This document shows positions 54,636 through 64,000 of a stretch of 64,000 nucleotides of DNA, piece after piece; positions within the stretch are counted from its first letter, which is position 1, and every line of letters starts with the position of its first letter. The notes under the pieces are model-generated. The model saw only the letters and a program-made list of their open reading frames with translations, had not been told where the DNA came from and did no database searches. The position numbers were made by a program, and so were the translations under genes. Source of the DNA: Zea mays (taxonomy: Eukaryota; Streptophyta; Magnoliopsida; Poales; Poaceae); contig NC_050098.1 of NCBI RefSeq assembly GCF_902167145.1, positions 128,600,207-128,664,206 on the forward strand, read 5' to 3'.

Positions 54636-57600
54636 TTAGCAAAAGAAATTGCGTGAATCAAGAATATTGAGCTCATGCCTAAGTTTGTTAAAAGATTGTT
54701 CATCAAGAGGCTTGGTAAAGATATCGGCTAATTGATCTTTAGTATTAATGTAAGAAATCTCGATATCTCCCTTTTGTTGGTGATCCCGCAAAAAGTGATA
54801 CCGAATGGCTATGTGTTTAGTGCGGCTATGCTCGACGGGATTGTCGGCCATTTTGATTGCACTCTCATTATCACATAGCAAAGGGACTTTGATTAATTTG
54901 TAACCGTAGTCCCGCAGGGTTTGCCTCATCCAAAGCAATTGCGCGCAACAATGGCCTGCGGCAATATACTCGGCTTCGGCGGTGGAAAGAGCGACCGAAT
55001 TTTGCTTCTTTGAAGCCCAAGACACCAAGGATCTTCCCAAGAACTGGCAAGTCCCCGATGTGCTCTTCCTATTGATTTTACACCCCGCCCAATCGGCATC
55101 CGAATATCCAATCAAATCAAATGTGGATCCCCTAGGATACCAAAGCCCAAACTTAGGAGTATAAGCCAAATATCTCAAGATTCGTTTTACGGCCGTAAGG
55201 TGAGCTTCCTTAGGGTCGGCTTGGAATCTTGCACACATGCATACGGAAAGCATAATATCCGGTCGAGATGCACAAAGATAAAGTAATGAACCTATTATCG
55301 ACCGGTATACCTTTTGATCCACGGACTTACCTTCCGTGTCGAGGTCGAGATGCCCATTAGTTCCCATGGGTTTCTTGATGGGCTTGGCATCCTTCATCCC
55401 AAACTTGGTTAGAATGTCTTGAGTGTACTTCGTTTGGCTGATGAAGGTGCCCTCTTGGAGTTGCTTCACTTGAAATCCTAAGAAATACTTCAACTCCCCC
55501 ATCATAGACATCTCGAACTTTTGTGTCATGATCCTACTAAATTCCTCACAAGTAGATTCGTTAGTAGACCCAAATATGATATCATCAACATAAATTTGGC
55601 ATACAAACAAATCATTTTCAAGAGTTTTAGTGAATAGAGTAGGATCGGATTTACCGACTTTGAAGCCATTAGCAATAAGGAAATCCCTAAGGCATTCATA
55701 CCATGCTCTTGGGGCTTGCTTGAGCCCATAAAGCGCCTTAGAGAGCTTATAGACATGGTTAGGATACTCACTGTCTTCAAAGCCGGGAGGTTGCTCAACA
55801 TAGACCTCTTCCTTGATTGGTCCATTGAGGAAGGCACTTTTCACGTCCATTTGATAAAGCTTAAAGCCATGGTAAGTAGCATAGGCTAATAATATTCGAA
55901 TTGACTCAAGCCTAGCTACGGGTGCATAGGTTTCACCGAAATCCAAACCTTCGACTTGGGAGTATCCCTTGGCCACAAGTCGAGCTTTGTTCCTTGTCAC
56001 CACACCATGCTCATCTTGCTTGTTGCGGAAGACCCATTTGGTTCCTACAACATTTTGGTTAGGACGTGGAACTAAATGCCATACCTCATTTCTCGTGAAG
56101 TTGTTGAGCTCCTCTTGCATCGCCACCACCCAATCTGAATCTTGAAGTGCTTCCTCTACCTTGTGTGGCTCAATAGAGGAAACAAACGAGTAATGTTCAC
56201 AAAAATGTGCAACACGAGATCTAGTGGTTACCCCCTTATGAATGCCGCCGAGGATGGTGTCGACGGGGTGATCTTGTTGGATTGCTTGGTGGACTCTTGG
56301 GTGTGGCGGTCTTTGCTCTTCATCCTCCTTGTCTTCCTCATTTGCATCTCCCCCTTGATCATTGCCATCATCTTGAGGTGGCTCATTTGCTTGATCTTCT
56401 ACTTCATCAACTTGAGCTTCACCCTCATTTTGAGTCGGTGGAGATGCTTGCATGGAGGAGGATGGTTGATCTTGTGCATTTGGAGGCTCTTCGGATTCCT
56501 TAGGACACACATCCCCAATGGACATGTTCCTTAGCGCGATGCATGGAGCCTCTTCTTCACCTATCTCATCAAGATCAACTTGCTCTACTTGAGAGCCGTT
56601 AGTCTCATCAAACACAACGTCACAAGAAACTTCAACTACTCCCGAGGACTTGTTAAAGACTCTATATGCCCTTGTGTTTGAATCATATCCTAGTAAAAAG
56701 CCTTCTACAGTCTTAGGAGCAAATTTAGATTTTCTACCTCTTTTAACAAGTATAAAGCATTTGCTACCAAAGACTCTAAAATATGAAATATTGGGCTTTT
56801 TACCGGTTAGGAGTTCGTATGATGTCTTCTTGAGGATTCGGTGTAGATATAACCGGTTGATGGCGTAGCAAGCGGTGTTGACCGCCTCGGCCCAAAACCG
56901 ATCCGAAGTCTTGTACTCATCAAGCATGGTCCTTGCCATGTCCAATAGAGTTCTATTCTTCCTCTCCACTACACCATTTTGCTGTGGCGTGTAGGGAGAA
57001 GAGAACTCATGCTTGATGCCCTCCTCCTCAAGGAAGCCTTCGATTTGAGAGTTCTTGAACTCCGTTCCGTTGTCGCTTCTTATTTTCTTGATCCTTAAGC
57101 CGAACTCATTTTGAGCCCGTCTCAAGAATCCCTTTAAGGTCTCTTGGGTTTGAGATTTTTCCTGTAAAAAGAATACCCAAGTGAAGCGAGAATAATCATC
57201 CACAATAACTAGACAGTACTTACTCCCGCCGATGCTTATGTAAGCGATCGGGCCGAATAGATCCATGTGCAGGAGCTCCAGTGGCCTGTCGGTCGTCATT
57301 ATGTTCTTATGCGGATGATGAGTACCAACTTGCTTCCCTGCTTGGCATACGCTACAAATCCTGTCTTTCTCAAAATGAACATTTGTTAATCCTAAAATGT
57401 GTTCTCCCTTTAGAAGCTTGTGAAGATTCTTCATTCCAACATGGGCTAGTCGGCGGTGCCAGAGCCAACCCATGTTAGTCTTAGCAATTAAGCAAGTGTC
57501 GAGTTCAGCTCTGTCAAAATCTACCAAATAAAGCTGACCCTCTAACACTCCCTTAAATGCTATTGAATCATCACTTCTTCTAAAGACAGTGACACCTACA

Positions 57601-57824
57601 TCAGTGAATAGACAGTTGTAGCCCATTTGACATAATTGAGAAACAGAAAGCAAGTTGTAATCTAAGGAATCAACAAGAAAAACATTGGAAATAGAATGGT
57701 CAGGAGATATAGCTATTTTACCCAATCCTTTGACCAAACCTTGATTTCCATCCCCGAATGTGATCGCTCGTTGGGGATCTTGGTTTTTCTCATATGAGGA
57801 GAACATCCTTTTCTCCCCAGTCAT
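54636..57824 (-). CDS. pol of Copia-2: protease, integrase, RT, RNase H
   Basis: 1062 residues from the first Met, plus about 21 codons upstream that hold the protease site [11 protein letters not shown] with the catalytic Asp present. Motifs as in Copia-1: integrase [35 protein letters not shown] and YVDDIIFG; RNase H SDADWAGC and TKHIAIRYH. No stop or frameshift. The open frame starts directly after TTGTTTTGTAG. With a broken gag, this copy could act only with gag from a relative. Confidence 0.95.
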   Translation of the reverse strand: MTGEKRMFSSYEKNQDPQRAITFGDGNQGLVKGLGKIAISPDHSISNVFLVDSLDYNLLSVSQLCQMGYNCLFTDVGVTVFRRSDDSIAFKGVLEGQLYLVDFDRAELDTCLIAKTNMGWLWHRRLAHVGMKNLHKLLKGEHILGLTNVHFEKDRICSVCQAGKQVGTHHPHKNIMTTDRPLELLHMDLFGPIAYISIGGSKYCLVIVDDYSRFTWVFFLQEKSQTQETLKGFLRRAQNEFGLRIKKIRSDNGTEFKNSQIEGFLEEEGIKHEFSSPYTPQQNGVVERKNRTLLDMARTMLDEYKTSDRFWAEAVNTACYAINRLYLHRILKKTSYELLTGKKPNISYFRVFGSKCFILVKRGRKSKFAPKTVEGFLLGYDSNTRAYRVFNKSSGVVEVSCDVVFDETNGSQVEQVDLDEIGEEEAPCIALRNMSIGDVCPKESEEPPNAQDQPSSSMQASPPTQNEGEAQVDEVEDQANEPPQDDGNDQGGDANEEDKEDEEQRPPHPRVHQAIQQDHPVDTILGGIHKGVTTRSRVAHFCEHYSFVSSIEPHKVEEALQDSDWVVAMQEELNNFTRNEVWHLVPRPNQNVVGTKWVFRNKQDEHGVVTRNKARLVAKGYSQVEGLDFGETYAPVARLESIRILLAYATYHGFKLYQMDVKSAFLNGPIKEEVYVEQPPGFEDSEYPNHVYKLSKALYGLKQAPRAWYECLRDFLIANGFKVGKSDPTLFTKTLENDLFVCQIYVDDIIFGSTNESTCEEFSRIMTQKFEMSMMGELKYFLGFQVKQLQEGTFISQTKYTQDILTKFGMKDAKPIKKPMGTNGHLDLDTEGKSVDQKVYRSIIGSLLYLCASRPDIMLSVCMCARFQADPKEAHLTAVKRILRYLAYTPKFGLWYPRGSTFDLIGYSDADWAGCKINRKSTSGTCQFLGRSLVSWASKKQNSVALSTAEAEYIAAGHCCAQLLWMRQTLRDYGYKLIKVPLLCDNESAIKMADNPVEHSRTKHIAIRYHFLRDHQQKGDIEISYINTKDQLADIFTKPLDEQSFNKLRHELNILDSRNFFC

Positions 57825-57891
57825 GTGGTTTGTGCACCCGCTGTCGAGTATCCAACTTGAGCCCCCGGATGCATAAACCTACAAAACAAGT

Positions 57892-60589
57892 TTAGTTCTT
57901 GACTTTAGGTACCCAAATGGTTTTGGGTCCTTTGGCATTAGACACAAGAACTTTGGGTACCCAAACACAAGTCTTTGACCCCTTGTGCTTGCCCCCAACA
58001 TATTTGGCAACTATCTTGCCGGATTTGTTAGTTAAGACATAAGATGCATCAAAAGTTTTAAATGAAATGTTATGATCATTTGATGCACTAGGAGTTTTCT
58101 TTCTAGGCAACTTAGCATGGGTTGGTTGCCTAGAGCTAGATGTCTCACCCTTATACATGAAAGCATGATTAGGGCCAGAGTGAGACTTCCTAGAATGAAT
58201 TCTCCTAATTTTGCTCTTGGATAACCGGCAGGGTATAAAATGTAACCCTCGTTATCCTGAGGCATGGGAGCCTTGCCCTTAACAAAGTTGGACAATCTTT
58301 TAGGAGGGGCACTAATTTTGACATTGTCTCCCCTTTGGAAGCCAATGCCATCCTTGATGCCCGGGCGTCTCCCATTATAAAGCATGCTACGAGCAAATTT
58401 AAATTTCTCATTTTCTAAGTTGTGCTCGGCAATTTTAGCATCTAGTTTTGCTATATGATCATTTTGTTGTTTAATTAAAGCCATATGATCATGAATAGCA
58501 TTAACATCTACATCTCTACATCTAGTACAAATAGTGACATGCTCAATGGTAGATGTAGATGGTTTGCAAAATTAAGTTCAACAATCTTAGCATGAAGGAT
58601 ATCATTTTTATCTCTAAGATTGGAAATTGTAACTTTGCAAACATCAAAATCTTTAGTCTTAGCAATCAAATTTTCATTTTCTAATCTAAGACTAGCAAGA
58701 GAAATGTTCAATTCTTTAATCCTAGCAAGCAAATCATCATTATTGTCTCTAGGGTTGGGAATTGAAACATTGCAAACATGAGAATCAACCTTAGCTAACA
58801 AATTAGCATTTTCATTTCTAAGGTTGTCTATTGTTTCATGGCAAGTGCTTAGCTCACTAGATAATTTTTGACACTTTTCAATTTCTAGAGCATAAGCATT
58901 TTTAACCTTAACATGCTTCTTATTTTCTTTAATAAGGAAGTCCTCTTGGGTGTCCAAGAGATCATCCTTTTCATGGATGGCACTAATCAATTCATTAAGT
59001 TTTTCTTTTTGTTGCATGTTGAGGTTGGCAAAAAGGGTACGCAAATTGTCCTCCTCATCACTAGCATTATCATCACTAGAAGACTCATATTTAGTGGAGG
59101 AGTTGGATTTAACCTTCTTCCGTTTGCCGTCCTTTGCCATGAGGCACTTGTGGCCGACGTTGGGGAAGAGAAGTCCCTTGGTGACGGCGATGTTGGCGGC
59201 GTCCTCGTCGTCGGAGGAGTCGCTAGAGCTTTCGTTGGAATCCCACTCCCGACAAACATGGGCATCGCCGCCCTTCTTCTTGTAGTACCTCTTCTTCTCC
59301 TTTCTTCTCCCCTTCTTGTCGTCGCCTCGGTCACTGTCACTTGATATAGGACATTTAGCAATAAAATGACCGGGCTTACCACATTTGTAGCAAACCTTCT
59401 TGGAGCGGGACTTGTAGTCTTTCCCTCTCCTTTGCTTGAGGATTTGGCGGAAGCTCTTGATGACGAGCGCCATTTCCTCATTGTCAAGCTTGGAGGCGTC
59501 TATTGGTTGTCAACTTGGGGTAGACTCCTCCTTCTTTTCTTCCGTCGCCTTGAATGCGACGGGTTGAGCCTCGGATGTAGATGGATCATCAAGCTCGTTG
59601 ATCTTCCTCGAGCCTTCGATCATGCACTCAAAACTTACAAAATGCCCGATTACTTCCTCGGGGGTCATTTTAGTATATCTAGGATTACCATGAATTAATT
59701 GTACTTGAGTAGGGTTAAGGAAAATAAGAGATCTTAGAATAACCTTAACCATTTCATGGTCATCCCACTTTACGCTCCCGAGGTTGCGCACTTGGTTCAC
59801 CAAGGTCTTGAGCCGGTTGTACATGTGTTGTGGCTCCTCCCCTTTGCGAAGCCGGAACCGACCGAGCTCCCCCTCGATCGTTTCCCGCTTGGTGATCTTG
59901 GTGAGCTCGTCTCCCTCGTGCGCGGTTTTGAGCACATCCCAAACCTCCTTGGCACTCTTCAACCCTTGTACTTTGTTATACTCCTCTCTACTTAGTGAGG
60001 CGAGGAGTATTGTTGTTGCTTGAGAGTTGAAGTGCTCGATTTGGGCCACCTCATCCTCGTCATAGTCTTTATCCCCTACCGACGGTACCTGTGCACCAAA
60101 CTCAACAACATCCCATATACTTTTGTGGAGTGAGGTTAGATGAAATCGCATTAAATCACTCCACCTAGCATAATCTTCACCATCAAAAGTTGGTGGTTTG
60201 CCTAATGGGACGGAAAGTAGAGGTGCATGTTTAGAAATGCGAGAATAGTGTAGGGGGATCTTACTAAACTTCTTACGCTCTTGGCGTTTAGAAGTTACGG
60301 AGGGCGCATCGGAGCCGGAGGTCGATGTTGATGAAGTGTCGGTCTCGTAGTAGACCACTTTCCTCATCCTCTTTTGCTTGTCCCCGCTCCGATGCGGCTT
60401 GTGGGAAGAAGATTTTTCCTTCTTCTCTTTGTGGTGAGAAGAAGATTTCTTCTCCTTCCCTTTGTTGGAGGAGCTCTTCTTCTTCTCCCTCCTCTTGGTG
60501 CGTGACTCTTCCGATGAAGTGCTCCCGTGGCTTGTAGTGGGCTTTTCGCCGGTCTCCATCTCCTTCTTGGCGTGATCTCCCGACATCAC
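57892..60589 (-). pseudogene. gag of Copia-2 (stop and two frameshifts)
   Basis: Starts MMSGDHAKKEMETGEK at 60589. The first open part reaches ESTPS and a TGA at 59510, where Copia-1 has an Arg codon. The next part (58508-59473) has the zinc knuckle CYKCGKPGHFIAKC and the coiled region, and loses frame near 58570 (NHLHLPLS where Copia-1 has CKPSTSIV). Another one-base loss near 58210 shifts the frame again. The end 57892-58158 is back in frame (KTCVWVPKVLVSNAKGPKTI) and stops as in Copia-1. Confidence 0.9.
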
Positions 60590-60620
60590 TTCGAGCGGTT
60601 AGGCTCTAATGAAGCACCGG

Positions 60621-60632
60621 GCTCTGATACCA
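60621..60632 (-). other. Primer-binding site of Copia-2
   Basis: Minus strand TGGTATCAGAGC, two bases from the LTR end; complement of initiator Met tRNA. Confidence 0.9.
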
Positions 60633-60634
60633 AT

Positions 60635-61959
60635 TGATAGTCGCCTAGAGGGGGGTGAATAGGGCGAAACTGAAATTTACAAATATAAACACAACTACAA
60701 GCCGGGTTAGTGTTAGTAATAAAGAAACGAGTCCGCGAGAGAGGGTGAAAAACAAATCCCAAGCGAATAAGCAAGTGAGACACAGAGAATTGTTTTCCCG
60801 AGGTTCGGTTCTCGCAAACCTACTCCCCGTTGAGGAGGCCACAAAGGCCGGGTCTCTTTCAACCCTTCCCTCTCTCAAACGATCCCACGGATCGAGTGAG
60901 CTTTCTCTTCTCAATCACTTGGAACACAAAGTTCCCACAAGGACCACCACAAGTTTGGTGTCTCTTGCCTCGATTACAAGTGAGTTTGATCGCAATGGAA
61001 GAATCAAGAGAGAAGAAAGCAATCCAAGCGCAAGAGCTCAAAAGAACACAAGCAAATCACTCTCTCTAGTCACTATGGCGTTGTGTGGAATTTGGAGAGG
61101 ATTTGATCTCTTTGGTGTGTCTAGAATTGAATGCTAGAGCTCTTGTAGTAGTTGGGAAGTGGAAAACTTGGATGCAATGAATGGTGGGGTGGTTGGGGTA
61201 TTTATAGCCCCAACCACCAAAAGTGGTCGTTGGGAGGCTGTCTGTTCGATGGCACACCGGACAGTCCGGTGCACACCGGACAGTCCGGTGCCCCCTGCCA
61301 CGTCATCACTGCCGTTGGATTCTGACCGTTGGAGCTTCTGACTTGTGGGCCCGCCAGGGTGTCCGGTGCACACCGGACATGTACTGTTTCTTGTCCGGTG
61401 TGCCAGTATGGGCGCGCCTGACTTCTGCGCGCGCTGCGCGCGCATTTAATGCGCCGCAGGTAGCCGTTGGCGCCGACTAGCCGTTGCTCCGGAGTTGCAC
61501 CGGACAGTCCGGTGCACACCGGACAGTCCGGTGCACACCGGACAGTCCGGTGAATTATAGCGGACTACCGTTGGCGTTTCCCGAAGCTGGTGAGTTCCTG
61601 AGCCCGCTCTTCCTTGGCGCACCGGACACTGTCCGGTGTACACCGGACAGTCCGGTGAATTATAGCGCGAGTGCCTCTGGAAATTCCCGAAGGTGGCGAG
61701 TTCGAGTTGGAGTCCTCTGGTGCACCGGACACTGTCCGGTGTACACCGGACAGTCCGGTGCTCCCAGATCAGAGGGCCTTCGGTTGCCACTTTGCTCCTT
61801 TGTTGAATCCAAAACTTGGTCTTTTTATTGGCTGAGTGTGAACCTTTTATACCTGTATAATCTATACACTTGGGCAAACTAGTTAGTCCAATTGTTTGTG
61901 TTGGGCAATTCAACCACCAAAATTAATTAGGGACTAGGTGTAAGCCTAATTCCCTTTCA
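60635..61959 (-). repeat. 5' LTR of Copia-2
   Basis: 1,325 bp. TATA at 61198-61207 (minus). Palindromes at 61254-61761; relative to the 3' LTR it has one extra unit near 61520-61540 and lacks one near 61735. Confidence 0.95.
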
Positions 61960-64000
61960 GAGAGAAAAGATGTGGAAAATCTATGCGAAGCTCTTCCTCT
62001 CTCTCTCTCCCAAGTAGCTTCATCTTCTCCATGATAGCTCCATTGTACTTTCACATCTTTATCACCTTATTTCTTGTAACTCGAGTCAAAGTGTCAAGAA
62101 TCTTGATGGGATACTCTGTGTAAGTCAAATCACCCTGAACACTGAGCTCTTCCTTTGGTAACTGTTCCTTAGGGACACAGAGACACTTCTTAAGTTGAGA
62201 CACATAGAACACATTATGCACATCAGATAGATTAGCAGGTAGCTCGAGTTGGTATGCCATCTCCCCAACTCGCCTAAAGATCATGAATGGTCCAATAAAG
62301 CGAGGGGACAATTTGCCCATAACTTTGAATCTCCTCATTCCATGAAGTGGTGACACCTTGAGGTACACATAATCTCCTTCCTCAAATTCCAGTGGTCTCC
62401 TTCTATTATCAGCATAGCTCTTTTGCTTGGTTTGAGCTACCCTCAAATTCTCCCAAATTATATAGACTTGTTCTTCTGCCTCTTGAATAAGTTCAGGTCC
62501 AAAGAACTGTCTTCCTCTAGTCTGATCCAATATAGAGGAATCTTGCATTTCCTGTCATGCAGAGTCTCGAACGGTGACATCCTCAGACTGGCCTGGTAAC
62601 TATTATTATATGAGAACTCAGCATAAGGTAGACACTTGTCCCAACACTACCATGCTGAAGGGCACAAGCACTCTACATGTCCTTCATTACTTGAGTAGTC
62701 CTTTCAGTCTGTCCATCAGCCTAAGGATGGTAGGTCGAACTAAAATTCAACTTCATATCCATATTCTCATGAAAACTTTTCCAAAATCTGGAGGTAGGCT
62801 GTGATCCTCTATCCGAAACGATCTTCTTCGGTACACCGTGTAGAGACATAATCCGAGCCATATATAACTCTACAAATTGAGATCCCTTATAAGTAGTCTT
62901 GACCAGAAGGAAATGAGCCACTTTGGTCAATCTATCCACAATCACCCATATAGCATCATATCCTTTCGGGGTGCGAGGCAATCCAGTGATGAAATACATA
63001 CCAATCTCTTCCCACTTCCACTCAGGTATCTTCAGTGGGTGCAGTAGTGCAGCTGGCCTCTGGTGTTCAGCCTTAACTCTTTGACACACATCGCACATAG
63101 CCACATGTGCAGCCACATCTCTCTTCAATCCATACCACCAATATTTTTGCTTCAAATCCTGATACATCTTGGTACTACCAGGATGAATAGAATAATCTGA
63201 ATCATGGGTTTCCTTTAGCATAGTCTCACAAAGGCTTTCAATCTCATGAACACATATCTGATCCTTGAACCATATGGTGCCTTGCTCATCCTCTGTGAAT
63301 TCCAGACCTCGACCTTCAGTAATCAGATCCCTAATCTCTTGTATTTTAGCATCACCAATTTGTCCTTTGAGGATTTCTTGCTCCAAAATAAGTTCCACAT
63401 CAATAGTAACTCCTTCAGTGTGAGCAACTATCCCCAGGTTAAGTCTCCTGAAATCCTCAACAATCTCATCGGGTAGCTAGGCAACAACAACTGAATGAAC
63501 ATGCTCCTTTCGACTCAAGGCAACTACAACCAAATTTGCCTTGCCCAGGTGATAGTGAATCTCCAAATCATAATCCTTAATAAGCTCCAACCAACAATGT
63601 TACCTCAGGTTGAGATCCTTCTAAGTGAATATATACTTCAAACTCTTATGGTCCGTGTACACTTGGCACTTGGTTCCCATGATATAATGTCTCCAAATCT
63701 TAAGCGCATGCACAACGGCTACCAGTTCTAAGTCATGTGTGGGGTAGTTCAATTCATGTTTCCGTAATTGACAAGACGTGTAGGCAATCACATGTCCTTC
63801 TTGCATAAGCACACATCCAAAGCCTTAACCACATGCATCACAATAAATGTCAAATCCCTTCTGTAGATCTGGCATAACCAACACTGGGGCGACATCAATC
63901 TCTTCTTTAATTGATCAAAGCTTTCTTGGCACTTCTCGTCCCACTTAAACTCTCTTTCCTTCTCTAGAAGTGAGGTGGTAGACTTAGCAATCTTAGAAAA
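61960..64000 (-). pseudogene. pol of B, C-terminal half (broken)
   Basis: Reading right to left. RNase [21 protein letters not shown] and [15 protein letters not shown] at 63621-63812. Integrase zinc domain and core: [50 protein letters not shown] at 62721-63398. C-terminal integrase: GDYVYLKVSPLHGMRRFKVM and [17 protein letters not shown] at 62051-62548. The chromodomain is frameshifted after RVTRNKVIKM, and recognisable sequence ends near 61970. Copia-2 is inserted between here and the LTR. Stops at about 62548, 62721, 63480, 63603 and 63621 show it is dead. Confidence 0.88.

Larger units (their letters stand above)
52428..61959 (-). mobile_element. Copia-2: Sirevirus-type element in pol of B
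   Basis: Minus-strand element of 9,532 bp, LTRs 52428-53756 (3') and 60635-61959 (5'), flanked by GAGAG at 52423-52427 and 61960-61964. Same family as Copia-1 but with consistent LTR differences, so a separate insertion. The two LTRs agree almost fully apart from repeat-unit indels. Pol is open; gag has a stop and frameshifts. Confidence 0.95.
27252..64000 (-). mobile_element. B: minus-strand chromovirus, split by Copia-1 and Copia-2
   Basis: Own sequence lies at 27252-27285, 48622-52427 and 61960-64000. From left to right it is the 3' LTR (minus orientation), polypurine tract, then the C-terminal end of pol rising toward RNase H at the right edge; gag and the 5' LTR lie outside the window. 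Pol is close to that of A (for example TEYPIKILDTLTRVTRNKVI against AEYPIKILDTLTRVTRSKVI), and LTR ends are alike, so A and B belong to one family or close sister families; U3 sequences differ. Confidence 0.85.

Noticed and set aside
1..64000. Intact host gene anywhere in the window
   Set aside because: Every long frame maps to a transposable element; the only host-derived piece I recognise is the dynamin fragment inside the LTR of B.

Overview
This is plant nuclear DNA, almost certainly maize (Zea mays) or a very close relative. The window is a stack of LTR retrotransposons of grass type (Ty3/Gypsy chromoviruses with 3.4-4 kb LTRs, Tat-lineage Gypsy, Sirevirus-type Copia resembling Opie/Ji), CACTA DNA transposons with TTTGCCGAGTGT subterminal repeats, and a Tourist-like MITE. 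I find no intact host gene, rRNA, functional tRNA or CRISPR array. Family names are recognition calls made without database searches.

Layout. 1-7258: left-truncated Tat-lineage Gypsy element (E1, minus strand). 7259-7820: one end of a CACTA element. 7899-10667: a degraded CACTA element with a TNP2-like transposase remnant. 10668-11942: AT-rich DNA with no recognised gene. 11943-13170: fragment of a Cinful/Zeon-like element (one LTR plus an antisense accessory ORF). 13171-27251: chromovirus A (plus strand, old), with a MITE in its 5' LTR and a 3.6 kb solo LTR in its pol. 27252 to beyond 64000: chromovirus B (minus strand), inserted in the 3' LTR of A. B is split by Copia-1 (27286-48621, target duplication GGGTG) and Copia-2 (52428-61959, target duplication GAGAG). 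Copia-1 gag is split in turn by chromovirus C (33352-45205, target duplication TCAAC). Nesting therefore reaches five layers, and four insertions have exact 5-bp target duplications on both sides.

Coding capacity. C has an uninterrupted 1519-residue gag-pol with a C-terminal chromodomain, and upstream of it a 337-residue accessory ORF. Copia-1 has an open pol but a protease Asp-to-Asn change. Copia-2 has an open pol and a broken gag. E1, A and B are decayed.

Most unusual observations. (1) C was integrated with a fold-back 'LTR': a near-perfect 1,028-bp inverted repeat with a ~96-bp loop, so both ends of the insertion are U5 ends and the 5' U3 promoter is missing. The locus could make hairpin RNA against its own family. 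(2) The accessory ORF of C begins MARLRHTARKS, matching the histone H3 tail in register at seven of ten positions, including ARKS around K9, in an element whose integrase ends in a chromodomain. (3) The LTR of B carries a sense-oriented fragment of a DRP2-type dynamin gene, including the P-loop, just downstream of its TATA box. (4) AG acceptor-like sites abut the ATG of the accessory ORF and of gag, and the C LTR has a gene-like leader with a GTGAGA donor-like site.
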